Notes under the pieces: generated by a model
Databases searched by the model: none
Told to the model about the DNA's origin: nothing
Seen by the model: only the letters and a program-made list of their open reading frames with translations
In this document: positions 1 through 5,465 of the stretch, one piece after another
Position numbering within the stretch: the first letter of the stretch is position 1
Layout of the letters: every line of letters starts with the position of its first letter
Translations under genes and position numbers: made by a program
Assembly: GCA_019747165.1 (NCBI GenBank)
Contig: JAIERC010000002.1
Location: 1-5,993, forward strand
Length of the DNA: 5,993 bases
Direction of reading: 5' to 3'
Origin: Sphingomonas sp.
Lineage (GTDB): Bacteria; Pseudomonadota; Alphaproteobacteria; Sphingomonadales; Sphingomonadaceae

Positions 1-1292
1 AGGATCGCATTTTTACGAATGTCTACGGCTTTCAGTCATGGAAGCTGGAGGCAGCGCTCAAGCGTGGCGATTGGGACAATACGCGCGCTTTGCTGGCGCT
101 GGGGCCGGATACGATCATCGACCGGATCAAGGCATCGGGCCTGCGCGGGCGCGGCGGGGCAGGGTTCCCCACCGGCACGAAATGGTCGTTCATGCCCAAG
201 GAACCAAGGCCGGACCGGCCCAATTTTCTGGTGATCAACGCCGATGAGAGCGAACCGGGCAGCTGCAAGGACCGCGAGATCATCCGCCACGATCCGCACA
301 AGCTGATCGAGGGCGCGCTAGTCGCCGGCTTCGCGATGCGCGCACGCGCCGCCTATATCTACATTCGCGGCGAATATATCCGCGAGGCCGAGACGCTGTT
401 CGCGGCGATTGCCGAGGCTTATGACAAGGGTCTGATCGGCAAGAACGCCTGTGGCTCTGGCTATGATTTCGACGTTTTCTGCCACCGGGGCGCAGGCGCC
501 TATATCTGCGGTGAAGAAACCGCGATGCTCGAAAGCCTGGAGGGCAAAAAGGGTCAGCCACGCCTGAAGCCGCCCTTTCCAGCGGGCGCGGGGCTTTATG
601 GCTGCCCGACGACGGTCAATAATGTCGAATCAATTGCGGTCGCGCCCACCATTCTGCGCCGCAGCCCCGAATGGTTCGCCAGCTTCGGGCGCGAGAATAA
701 CCGCGGCACCAAGCTGTTCCAGATCAGCGGCCATGTGAACCGCCCCTGCGTAGTCGAGGAATCGATGAGCATCAGCTTTCGTGAGCTGATTGAGGTGCAT
801 TGCGGCGGCATTCGCGGCGGGTGGGATAATCTGCTTGCGGTCATCCCCGGTGGTTCGTCGGTGCCGTTGGTGCCCGCTTCCGAAATCATGGACGCACCGA
901 TGGATTTTGACGGGCTCAAGGCGCTCGGTTCGGGCCTCGGCACCGCCGCCGTCATCGTGATGGACAAATCGACCGATATCGTCCGCGCGATCAGTCGGTT
1001 GTCGTACTTTTACAAGCACGAAAGCTGCGGCCAGTGCACCCCGTGCCGCGAAGGCACTGGCTGGATGTGGCGCGTGATGGAGCGGATGCGCACCGGCGAC
1101 GCGGATATCAGCGAGATCGACACGCTGTATCAGGTGACCAAGCAGGTCGAAGGCCACACCATCTGTGCTCTGGGTGACGCGGCGGCGTGGCCGATCCAGG
1201 GCCTGATCAAGCATTTCCGCCCCGAGATGGAACGGCGTATTGCTGAGAAGCGCGGTGATGCGGGCGAAGCGATGTTGGAGGCGGCGGAGTGA
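1..1292 (+). CDS. nuoF: NADH-quinone oxidoreductase subunit F (NuoF), 5'-partial
   Basis: NADH dehydrogenase subunit of complex I: it oxidises NADH, passes electrons to FMN and then to the [4Fe-4S] cluster N3, and sits at the tip of the cytoplasmic arm. The frame is open from base 3, and its first residues (DRIFTNVYGFQSWKLE) are the usual NuoF N-terminus, so the true start lies a few codons left of the window. The TTG at 90 is internal. Visible are 429 residues, close to the usual full length. Motifs seen: the glycine-rich flavin/NADH loop GRGGAGFPTG (147-176), NADESEPG (237-260), GAGAYICGEET (489-521), the N3 ligands CxxCxxC (Cys codons at 1026, 1035, 1044) and the fourth ligand Cys at 1164 in GHTICALGDAAAWP. 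The C-terminus ends MLEAAE. The last four bases, GTGA, also start the next gene. Its final 159 bases are duplicated downstream. The assignment is secure. Confidence 0.97.
   Translation, partial: DRIFTNVYGFQSWKLEAALKRGDWDNTRALLALGPDTIIDRIKASGLRGRGGAGFPTGTKWSFMPKEPRPDRPNFLVINADESEPGSCKDREIIRHDPHKLIEGALVAGFAMRARAAYIYIRGEYIREAETLFAAIAEAYDKGLIGKNACGSGYDFDVFCHRGAGAYICGEETAMLESLEGKKGQPRLKPPFPAGAGLYGCPTTVNNVESIAVAPTILRRSPEWFASFGRENNRGTKLFQISGHVNRPCVVEESMSISFRELIEVHCGGIRGGWDNLLAVIPGGSSVPLVPASEIMDAPMDFDGLKALGSGLGTAAVIVMDKSTDIVRAISRLSYFYKHESCGQCTPCREGTGWMWRVMERMRTGDADISEIDTLYQVTKQVEGHTICALGDAAAWPIQGLIKHFRPEMERRIAEKRGDAGEAMLEAAE
1134..1292 (+). repeat. Direct repeat copy 1: 3' end of nuoF
   Basis: The 159 bases from a Val codon of nuoF to its stop codon recur at 1531-1689. 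Aligned by hand without gaps, 135 of 159 bases match. Of 21 differing codons, 16 are synonymous, so 47 of 52 residues are identical. The match ends exactly at the stop codon and fades just before base 1134. This copy is part of the intact nuoF and supplies the fourth N3 cysteine. Confidence 0.93.
1277..1292 (+). promoter_or_regulatory. Embedded ribosome binding site and GTGA stop/start at the nuoF end
   Basis: GGAGGCGGCGGAGTGA encodes the last residues of NuoF (EAAE). It also holds a strong Shine-Dalgarno GGAGG seven bases before the GTG at 1289, overlapping the nuoF stop. This fixes the start of the 76-codon gene. Near-identical 16-mers lie at 1674-1689 and 4174-4189. Confidence 0.75.
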
Positions 1293-1519
1293 CGGACGAA
1301 CGTGCTGATCTGATGCTGGAGATTCTGAAAGGCATCCAGAGCGATGTCGCCGCGATCAAGCGCGAACAGGCGTCGCAGGGCATCCGTTTGCTCGCGCTCG
1401 AAGATCATATTCGCGGCCTCGTCGGGACGATCTATGGCATTCAATCGGACATCGCCGATTTGAAGATGCGGGTCGACCGGATCGAAAAGCGCCTCGGCTT
1501 GATGGACACGGAACACTGA
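1289..1519 (+). CDS. Small predicted coiled-coil protein, function unknown
   Basis: A 76-residue cytoplasmic protein of a type I associate with small uncharacterised alphaproteobacterial proteins (a recollection, not a search result). It is rich in Asp, Glu, Lys, Arg, Ile and Leu, has no cysteine, no signal peptide and no membrane segment. The pattern of hydrophobic residues suggests two helical coiled-coil stretches, about residues 7-40 and 45-71, around a short central segment (GLVGTIYG). An internal repeat is visible: GIQSDVAAIK at 15-24 and GIQSDIADLK at 50-59, 35 residues or five heptads apart. The GTG start overlaps the nuoF stop and has a GGAGG seven bases upstream, so it is probably translated with nuoF. 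It lies between the two copies of the nuoF 3' end. It is not a known complex I subunit. An oligomerisation or adaptor role is only a guess. Confidence 0.8.
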   Translation: MTDERADLMLEILKGIQSDVAAIKREQASQGIRLLALEDHIRGLVGTIYGIQSDIADLKMRVDRIEKRLGLMDTEH

Positions 1520-1530
1520 TGTTGCCCTCG

Positions 1531-1689
1531 GTCACCAAACAGATTGAAGGCCACACGATCTGCGTACTGGGCGATGCGGTTGCCTGGCCGATCCAGGGCC
1601 TGATCAACCATTTCCGCCCCGAGATGGAGCGGCGCATTGCCGAAAAGCGCGGCGACGCTGGCGAAGCGATGCTGGAGGGGGCGGAATGA
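1531..1689 (+). repeat. Direct repeat copy 2: displaced nuoF 3' end
   Basis: Second copy of the 159-base nuoF 3' segment, 397 bases downstream of the first. It has 24 mismatches and no gaps, keeps the reading frame and contains no internal stop. Before the repeat lie only four unrelated codons (ATG TTG CCC TCG). After the stop codon the two copies are unrelated. Confidence 0.93.
1674..1689 (+). promoter_or_regulatory. Embedded ribosome binding site and ATGA stop/start before the lipoprotein gene
   Basis: GGAGGGGGCGGAATGA places GGAGG seven bases before the ATG at 1686, which overlaps the stop of the nuoF fragment. It differs by one base from the 16-mer at the end of nuoG. It supports 1686 as the lipoprotein start. 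Confidence 0.7.
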
Positions 1690-2174
1690 ACCGTGTGTCG
1701 TCCCTTGCCATCTTGGCGATGGTTGGCGTTCCGGTTGGTGGCTGTCAGAAAATTGAAGGCTGGCGGAAGCCGGAAGTTGCGGCGTGCCGCTCGTTTGTCA
1801 GTGGTGGTTTGCGCTCTCCGTCCACCTATTCGGAGATTGAAGCCAGATCCGAACGTGGCAAGGACGGCGACGGAAACCCAATGGCTACGGTGACTATCTC
1901 TTACGATGCCGCCAACGCCTATGGCACACCAGTTCGCGGGGCACAGATTTGCTACTTTGCGATCAGCAAGGACGGAAAGTTTTCGCCGGAGCCGTCTGTG
2001 GCAACCGCGTTGGCGTCTGCTGACAGGGCGTTAGGTCAAAACAACGGGGGGTCGTGCTGCATTCCGCCGACAAAAGAAGACCCCAACGATCCGGCCGCAA
2101 ACATAACGATGGCCGACAACCTCACGATGGAAGACACGGCGGCAAACATCACACCGCCAAAGGTGAAACGCTAA
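1686..2174 (+). CDS. Predicted secreted lipoprotein, function unknown
   Basis: A 162-residue protein. The N-terminus has a short basic start (MNR), a hydrophobic stretch (about residues 6-17) and a lipobox VGGC with Cys20 as the likely lipidated residue, followed by Gln. It should therefore be exported and anchored to a membrane on the periplasmic side. The middle (about residues 30-92) holds a small domain with Cys34 and Cys89, which could form a disulfide, and the phrases LRSPSTY and YDAANAYGTPVRG. This resembles small secreted proteins of unknown function, but I cannot name a family. The tail has a Cys124-Cys125 pair and a low-complexity Asn/Asp/Thr stretch with AANIT twice. G+C is about 57%, counted by hand, against about 62% in a nuoF sample. 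It overlaps the nuoF fragment by ATGA and nuoG by TAATG. A periplasmic lipoprotein is an odd neighbour for cytoplasmic-arm genes; any link to complex I is unproven. Confidence 0.82.
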   Translation: MNRVSSLAILAMVGVPVGGCQKIEGWRKPEVAACRSFVSGGLRSPSTYSEIEARSERGKDGDGNPMATVTISYDAANAYGTPVRGAQICYFAISKDGKFSPEPSVATALASADRALGQNNGGSCCIPPTKEDPNDPAANITMADNLTMEDTAANITPPKVKR

Positions 2175-2176
2175 TG
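2159..2176 (+). promoter_or_regulatory. Ribosome binding site and TAATG junction fixing the nuoG start
   Basis: AAAGGTG (2159-2165) lies eight bases before the ATG at 2174, which shares its A with the TAA stop of the lipoprotein gene. The nuoG frame is open for 40 more codons upstream, to a TTG-type start near 2054. Those codons read as basic, non-NuoG sequence inside the lipoprotein gene, while MPKLKVDGIE at 2174 is a normal NuoG beginning. Confidence 0.75.
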
Positions 2177-4189
2177 CCTAAACTCAAAGTAGACGGCATC
2201 GAAATCGAAGTCCCCGCCGGTGCCACCGTGCTCCAGGCGTGCGAGCTTGCCGGCAAGGAAATCCCGCGTTTCTGTTATCACGAGCGCCTGAGCATCGCGG
2301 GTAATTGTCGCATGTGCCTAGTCGAGGTGAAGCCTGGGCCGCCCAAGCCGCAGGCGAGCTGCGCGCTGCCTGCTGCCGAGAATCAGGAGATTTTCACCAA
2401 TTCGCCGATGGTGAAGAATGCGCGTGAAGGGGTGATGGAGTTTCTGCTGATCAACCACCCGCTTGATTGCCCGATTTGCGATCAGGGTGGCGAGTGCGAT
2501 TTGCAGGATCAGTCGGTCGCTTATGGTCGCGGATCGAGCCGGTACGACGAGAATAAGCGTGCCGTCACCGAGAAATATATGGGCCCCATCGTCAAGACGG
2601 TGATGACGCGCTGTATCCAGTGCACGCGCTGCGTGCGTTTCGCCGAAGAAGTCGCTGGCGTTGAGGAAATCGGCGCGATCGGGCGCGGTGAGAATATGCA
2701 AATCACCAGCTATCTCGAACATGCCGTGACGAGCGAACTGAGCGGCAATGTGGTTGATCTCTGCCCGGTCGGCGCGCTGACCAGCAAACCCTATGCGTTC
2801 GAAGCACGGCCCTGGGAGCTGAAAAAGACGCTGACGATTGACGTGATGGACGCGGTTGGCACCAACATCAGGCTTGATAGTCGCGGGCGGCAAGTGCTGC
2901 GCTGCCTGCCGCGCATCAATGAAGACGTGAACGAGGAATGGGCAACCGACAAGACGCGCCACGCGATTGACGGGTTAGTCCGCAAGCGCCTTGACCGGCC
3001 TTATGTACGCAAGGGCGGTAAGCTGGTTGCGGCGACATGGGATGAGGCTTTTGCGGCCATCGCGGCGGTGAAGACGGGTGGCAGCGTGGCCGCGATTGCG
3101 GGCGATCTGGTCGATTGCGAGACGATGTATGCGGCCAAGGCGCTGATCGCCAAAATGGGCTCCACGATGCTGGAGGGCCGGCAGACCGGCATGGCCTATG
3201 ACGCCACATCGATGGCGGCGGTGAATTTCAACACGAGCATTGCGGGCACAGAACGGGCTGATGTGATTCTGCTTGTCGGCACCAATTTGCGCTGGGAAGC
3301 GCCACTGGTGAACACGCGGGTGCGCAAGGCCATCAAGCGCGGCGCGAAGGTGTTCGCGATCGGGCCGGAAATGGACCTGACCTATAAGGTGGAGTGGCTG
3401 GGCAATGGCCTGTCGGCGCTGGGCAACTTGCCCGATGCGGCGGCAGAGGCATTTAAAAATGCGCAGCGGCCAATGATCATCGTGGGGGGGGCGGCGCTGA
3501 AATCAGGGCACGGCGCGGCGCTGGCCTTTGCCAAGAAACACAAACTGGTCCGCACGCTGGAAGATGGCACGGCGTGGAACGGCTTTAACGTCGTCCACAT
3601 GGCGGCCGCGCGGATGGGCGGGCTGATGCTCGGCTATGCGCAGCCTGGCGGCATTGCAGACATTGCCGCTGCAAAACCAAAGCTGGCGTTTTTCCTGGGG
3701 GCGGACGAGGTCGATTTCTGGGACTTCGCCAAGAGTTTCAAAGTCTATATCGGCCACCATGGGGACAAGGGCGCGGCGCACGCCGACGTCGTGCTGCCCG
3801 GTGCCAGCTATGCCGAGAAATCGGGCACCTGGGTCAATCTGGAAGGGCGCGTTCAGCGCGGCGAACGTGCGGTGTTCCCGCCCGGTGACGCCCGCGAGGA
3901 TTGGACGATCCTGCGCGCGCTGTCGGCGGTGATGGGCCAGACGCTGCCGTTCGATACGCTCGATCAGCTCCGCGCTGAAATGGCAAAGGACGTGCCCACG
4001 CTCGGCCAATTGGGGCTGGTAACATTCGACTGGGCACCGCCCAAACTTGACGCCAAGGGCGAGGGCGAGATCACCTATCCAATCAAGGATTTCTACCTCA
4101 CCAACGCCATCTGCCGCGCCAGCCCGACGATGCAACGTTGTTCGGCGGAACTGGTGCACGGCCAAAGCTTTGCGGAGGCGGCGGAATGA
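2174..4189 (+). CDS. nuoG: NADH-quinone oxidoreductase subunit G (NuoG)
   Basis: The large iron-sulfur subunit of complex I, which relays electrons from NuoF toward NuoI in the cytoplasmic arm. It has 671 residues, normal for alphaproteobacteria. An N-terminal ferredoxin-like domain carries the [2Fe-2S] N1b ligands Cys34, Cys45, Cys48 and Cys63. Next comes the N5 site, His95, Cys99, Cys102 and Cys108 (HPLDCPICDQGGEC), then the N4 site, Cys147, Cys150, Cys153 and Cys197. From about residue 218 a molybdopterin-oxidoreductase-like domain follows, as in all NuoG, presumed without cofactor. The CxxCxxxC ligands of cluster N7, found in E. coli and Thermus, are absent, as in mitochondrial and most alphaproteobacterial enzymes. 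The C-terminus has the typical FYLTNAICRASPTMQRCSAE and ends FAEAAE. The start at 2174 is chosen over an in-frame upstream start because of the ribosome binding site and the family N-terminus. Codons at 3482-3493 contain a run of eight G. The stop overlaps the next start as ATGA. Confidence 0.97.
   Translation: MPKLKVDGIEIEVPAGATVLQACELAGKEIPRFCYHERLSIAGNCRMCLVEVKPGPPKPQASCALPAAENQEIFTNSPMVKNAREGVMEFLLINHPLDCPICDQGGECDLQDQSVAYGRGSSRYDENKRAVTEKYMGPIVKTVMTRCIQCTRCVRFAEEVAGVEEIGAIGRGENMQITSYLEHAVTSELSGNVVDLCPVGALTSKPYAFEARPWELKKTLTIDVMDAVGTNIRLDSRGRQVLRCLPRINEDVNEEWATDKTRHAIDGLVRKRLDRPYVRKGGKLVAATWDEAFAAIAAVKTGGSVAAIAGDLVDCETMYAAKALIAKMGSTMLEGRQTGMAYDATSMAAVNFNTSIAGTERADVILLVGTNLRWEAPLVNTRVRKAIKRGAKVFAIGPEMDLTYKVEWLGNGLSALGNLPDAAAEAFKNAQRPMIIVGGAALKSGHGAALAFAKKHKLVRTLEDGTAWNGFNVVHMAAARMGGLMLGYAQPGGIADIAAAKPKLAFFLGADEVDFWDFAKSFKVYIGHHGDKGAAHADVVLPGASYAEKSGTWVNLEGRVQRGERAVFPPGDAREDWTILRALSAVMGQTLPFDTLDQLRAEMAKDVPTLGQLGLVTFDWAPPKLDAKGEGEITYPIKDFYLTNAICRASPTMQRCSAELVHGQSFAEAAE
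4174..4189 (+). promoter_or_regulatory. Embedded ribosome binding site and ATGA stop/start at the nuoG end
   Basis: GGAGGCGGCGGAATGA encodes the EAAE tail of NuoG and sets GGAGG seven bases before the ATG at 4186. It differs from the nuoF end (1277-1292) by a single base, although the two proteins are otherwise unrelated at their C-termini. Confidence 0.75.
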
Positions 4190-4407
4190 TAAGAATGATA
4201 ATCCGAGTATATCTCGCGGCTATGCGCTACGGGCCACTTGTCCTGTTCACTCTGGCAATCATTAACACGGTATTGACTGTCCTTTGGGCACTGGGCAGCC
4301 CCGGAGGCTTCATAGGCATCGTCGCTGGACTCAACAGCGGACTTGTTCCTTTTATCGCTGCCCTAATTCTCCATCGGTTTGATCGGTGGCGGGCTGGTGC
4401 GAAATGA
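4186..4407 (+). CDS. Small two-helix membrane protein, function unknown
   Basis: A 73-residue protein of a family I do not recognise. It has a basic N-terminus (MIRMIIR, Arg14), a hydrophobic helix at about residues 16-36, a tight Gly/Pro turn (GSPGG), a second helix at about 41-62, and a basic tail (HRFDRWRAGAK). By the positive-inside rule both ends should face the cytoplasm, giving a helical hairpin. The start at 4186 is preferred because it forms an ATGA overlap with the nuoG stop, with GGAGG seven bases upstream; an open frame further upstream lies inside nuoG. The stop overlaps nuoH as ATGA. G+C is about 52%, counted by hand, the lowest of the genes I counted, which hints at a separate origin or weak codon selection. 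Its place between nuoG and nuoH would suit a small accessory membrane subunit, but that is inference. It lacks the features of NuoA, NuoJ or NuoK. Confidence 0.78.
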   Translation: MIRMIIRVYLAAMRYGPLVLFTLAIINTVLTVLWALGSPGGFIGIVAGLNSGLVPFIAALILHRFDRWRAGAK

Positions 4408-5465
4408 CCTGGTGGTTCACCTATCTCGGCATGCCGTTTGAGGGCGCTTGGTTCCTGGCCACGCTAATCGACATCCTGCTCATCGCGTTGCCGGTGATGC
4501 TGGCGGTGGCGCTCATCATTTATGCCGATCGCAAGATTTGGGCGGCGATGGCGCTGCGGCGTGGGCCCAACGTGGTCGGGCCATTTGGGATTCTCCAGTC
4601 CTTCGCTGACGGGTTGAAGGTGTTCCTGCAGGAAACGATCATCCCGTCGAGCGCGAATAAGGGCCTGTTCCTGCTCGCGCCGATCATTACCTTTACGGTC
4701 GCGCTGATTGTATGGGCGGTGGTGCCGTTTCAGGCTGACCTGATCCTGTCGAACATCAATGTCGGGCTGCTCTATGTGCTCGCGGCGAGTTCGCTCGGGG
4801 TGTACGGCATCATCCTGGCGGGCTGGTCGTCCAACTCTAAATACCCGTTCTTCTCGGCGATCCGTGCGGCGGCGCAGATGGTTTCTTACGAAGTCGCGAT
4901 CGGTTTCGTGCTGATTTCGGTGGTGCTGTGGACGGGGAGCTTCAATTTGGCCGCCATTGTCGAGGCGCAGAAGGATGTCTGGGGCTTTGCCTGGCTGCCG
5001 ATCAACGGCTTCGCGTTTAATCCTTTGCTCTTCCCGATGGCGGTGGTGTTCTTCATCTCGTCGCTCGCCGAAACGCAGCGTGCGCCGTTCGACCTGACCG
5101 AAGCGGAGAGCGAGCTCGTCGCCGGCTATCAGACCGAATATTCGTCGATGGCCTTCGCGCTCTACTGGCTCGGCGAATATGCCAATGTGATCCTGATGTG
5201 CGTCCTCAACGCGACCTTGTTTTGGGGTGGATATCTGCCGCCGGTCGATTGGGCACCGCTTTATTATGTGCCGGGGATCATCTGGCTGTTTCTGAAGATG
5301 TGCTTTTTCTTCTTCCTGTTCAGCTGGGTAAAGGCGACCGTGCCGCGCTATCGTTATGATCAGCTGATGCGGCTGGGGTGGAAGGTCTTCTTGCCGTTGT
5401 CGCTCGTCTGGGTGTTCCTGGTCAGCGGTTACCTCATGCTTGTTCGCGTAGGAGTGGGTGCATGA
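4404..5465 (+). CDS. nuoH: NADH-quinone oxidoreductase subunit H (NuoH)
   Basis: The membrane subunit joining the cytoplasmic arm to the membrane arm of complex I and forming much of the quinone-binding chamber. It has 353 residues and multiple hydrophobic helices (for example about 16-40, 88-108, 119-140, 160-178, 205-221, 247-273, 287-309 and 328-347). Conserved blocks visible: ADRKIWAAMALRRGPNVVGP (41-60), QSFADGLKVFLQE (65-77), and the acidic cytoplasmic loop ETQRAPFDLTEAESELVAGY (223-242), known in the family for quinone access and coupling. PRYRYDQLMRLGWK (314-327) is the usual C-terminal block. The ATG at 4404 overlaps the preceding stop as ATGA and is preferred over an in-frame GTG at 4386, which would add six residues. 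An ATG at 4431 would drop nine. The stop overlaps nuoI as ATGA. Confidence 0.97.
   Translation: MTWWFTYLGMPFEGAWFLATLIDILLIALPVMLAVALIIYADRKIWAAMALRRGPNVVGPFGILQSFADGLKVFLQETIIPSSANKGLFLLAPIITFTVALIVWAVVPFQADLILSNINVGLLYVLAASSLGVYGIILAGWSSNSKYPFFSAIRAAAQMVSYEVAIGFVLISVVLWTGSFNLAAIVEAQKDVWGFAWLPINGFAFNPLLFPMAVVFFISSLAETQRAPFDLTEAESELVAGYQTEYSSMAFALYWLGEYANVILMCVLNATLFWGGYLPPVDWAPLYYVPGIIWLFLKMCFFFFLFSWVKATVPRYRYDQLMRLGWKVFLPLSLVWVFLVSGYLMLVRVGVGA
5450..5465 (+). promoter_or_regulatory. Ribosome binding site and ATGA overlap at the nuoH-nuoI junction
   Basis: AGGAG (5450-5454) lies seven bases before the ATG at 5462, which overlaps the nuoH stop. It selects 5462 over the 28-codon upstream extension of the nuoI frame, which only reads nuoH in another frame. 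Confidence 0.72.

Larger units (their letters stand above)
1519..1689 (+). pseudogene. Partial duplicate of the nuoF 3' end (56-codon fragment)
   Basis: An open frame starting ATG TTG CCC TCG continues as a 52-residue copy of the NuoF C-terminus, ending MLEGAE. The ATG overlaps the preceding stop as TGATG, and the stop overlaps the next start as ATGA, so the fragment could be translated as a separate small peptide. The only upstream Shine-Dalgarno candidate is a weak GGA at 1510. It keeps one N3 cysteine (codon 1561) but lacks the CxxCxxC triad, the FMN site and the NADH site, so it cannot work as NuoF. Its five residue changes from nuoF are V to I, A to V twice, K to N and A to G. Two fall in the conserved CALGDAAAWP segment, which reads CVLGDAVAWP here. 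This looks like a remnant of recombination or duplication. A retained role as a peptide or a coupling spacer is possible but unsupported. Confidence 0.85.

Noticed and set aside
90..1292. nuoF starting at the TTG at base 90
   Set aside because: The frame is open from base 3 and the residues before base 90 match the NuoF N-terminus, so the gene is cut by the window edge rather than starting at 90.
1289..1530. A mobile element between the nuoF copies
   Set aside because: There is no transposase, integrase, inverted repeats or short target-site duplication. The flanking repeats are long, diverged coding sequence, which points to homologous recombination rather than transposition.
1356..1637. 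A minus-strand frame across the coiled-coil gene and the nuoF fragment
   Set aside because: Its N-terminal part is the reverse reading of the nuoF repeat; the same antisense words appear opposite the intact nuoF end, so it is a by-product of the duplication.
2054..2173. A 40-residue N-terminal extension of NuoG
   Set aside because: It lies inside the lipoprotein gene in another frame, reads as basic low-complexity sequence, and the ATG at 2174 has its own ribosome binding site and the normal NuoG beginning.
2318..4165. Long open frames on the minus strand (about 2318-2962 and 3503-4165, and likewise 630-1214 over nuoF and 5429-5977 over nuoI)
   Set aside because: They lie opposite well-identified nuo genes, show no recognisable domain, and are typical antisense shadows of GC-rich coding sequence.
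2174..4189. Loss of NuoG cluster N7 as an unusual defect
   Set aside because: Absence of the N7 ligands is normal in alphaproteobacterial and mitochondrial enzymes; all N1b, N4 and N5 ligands are present.
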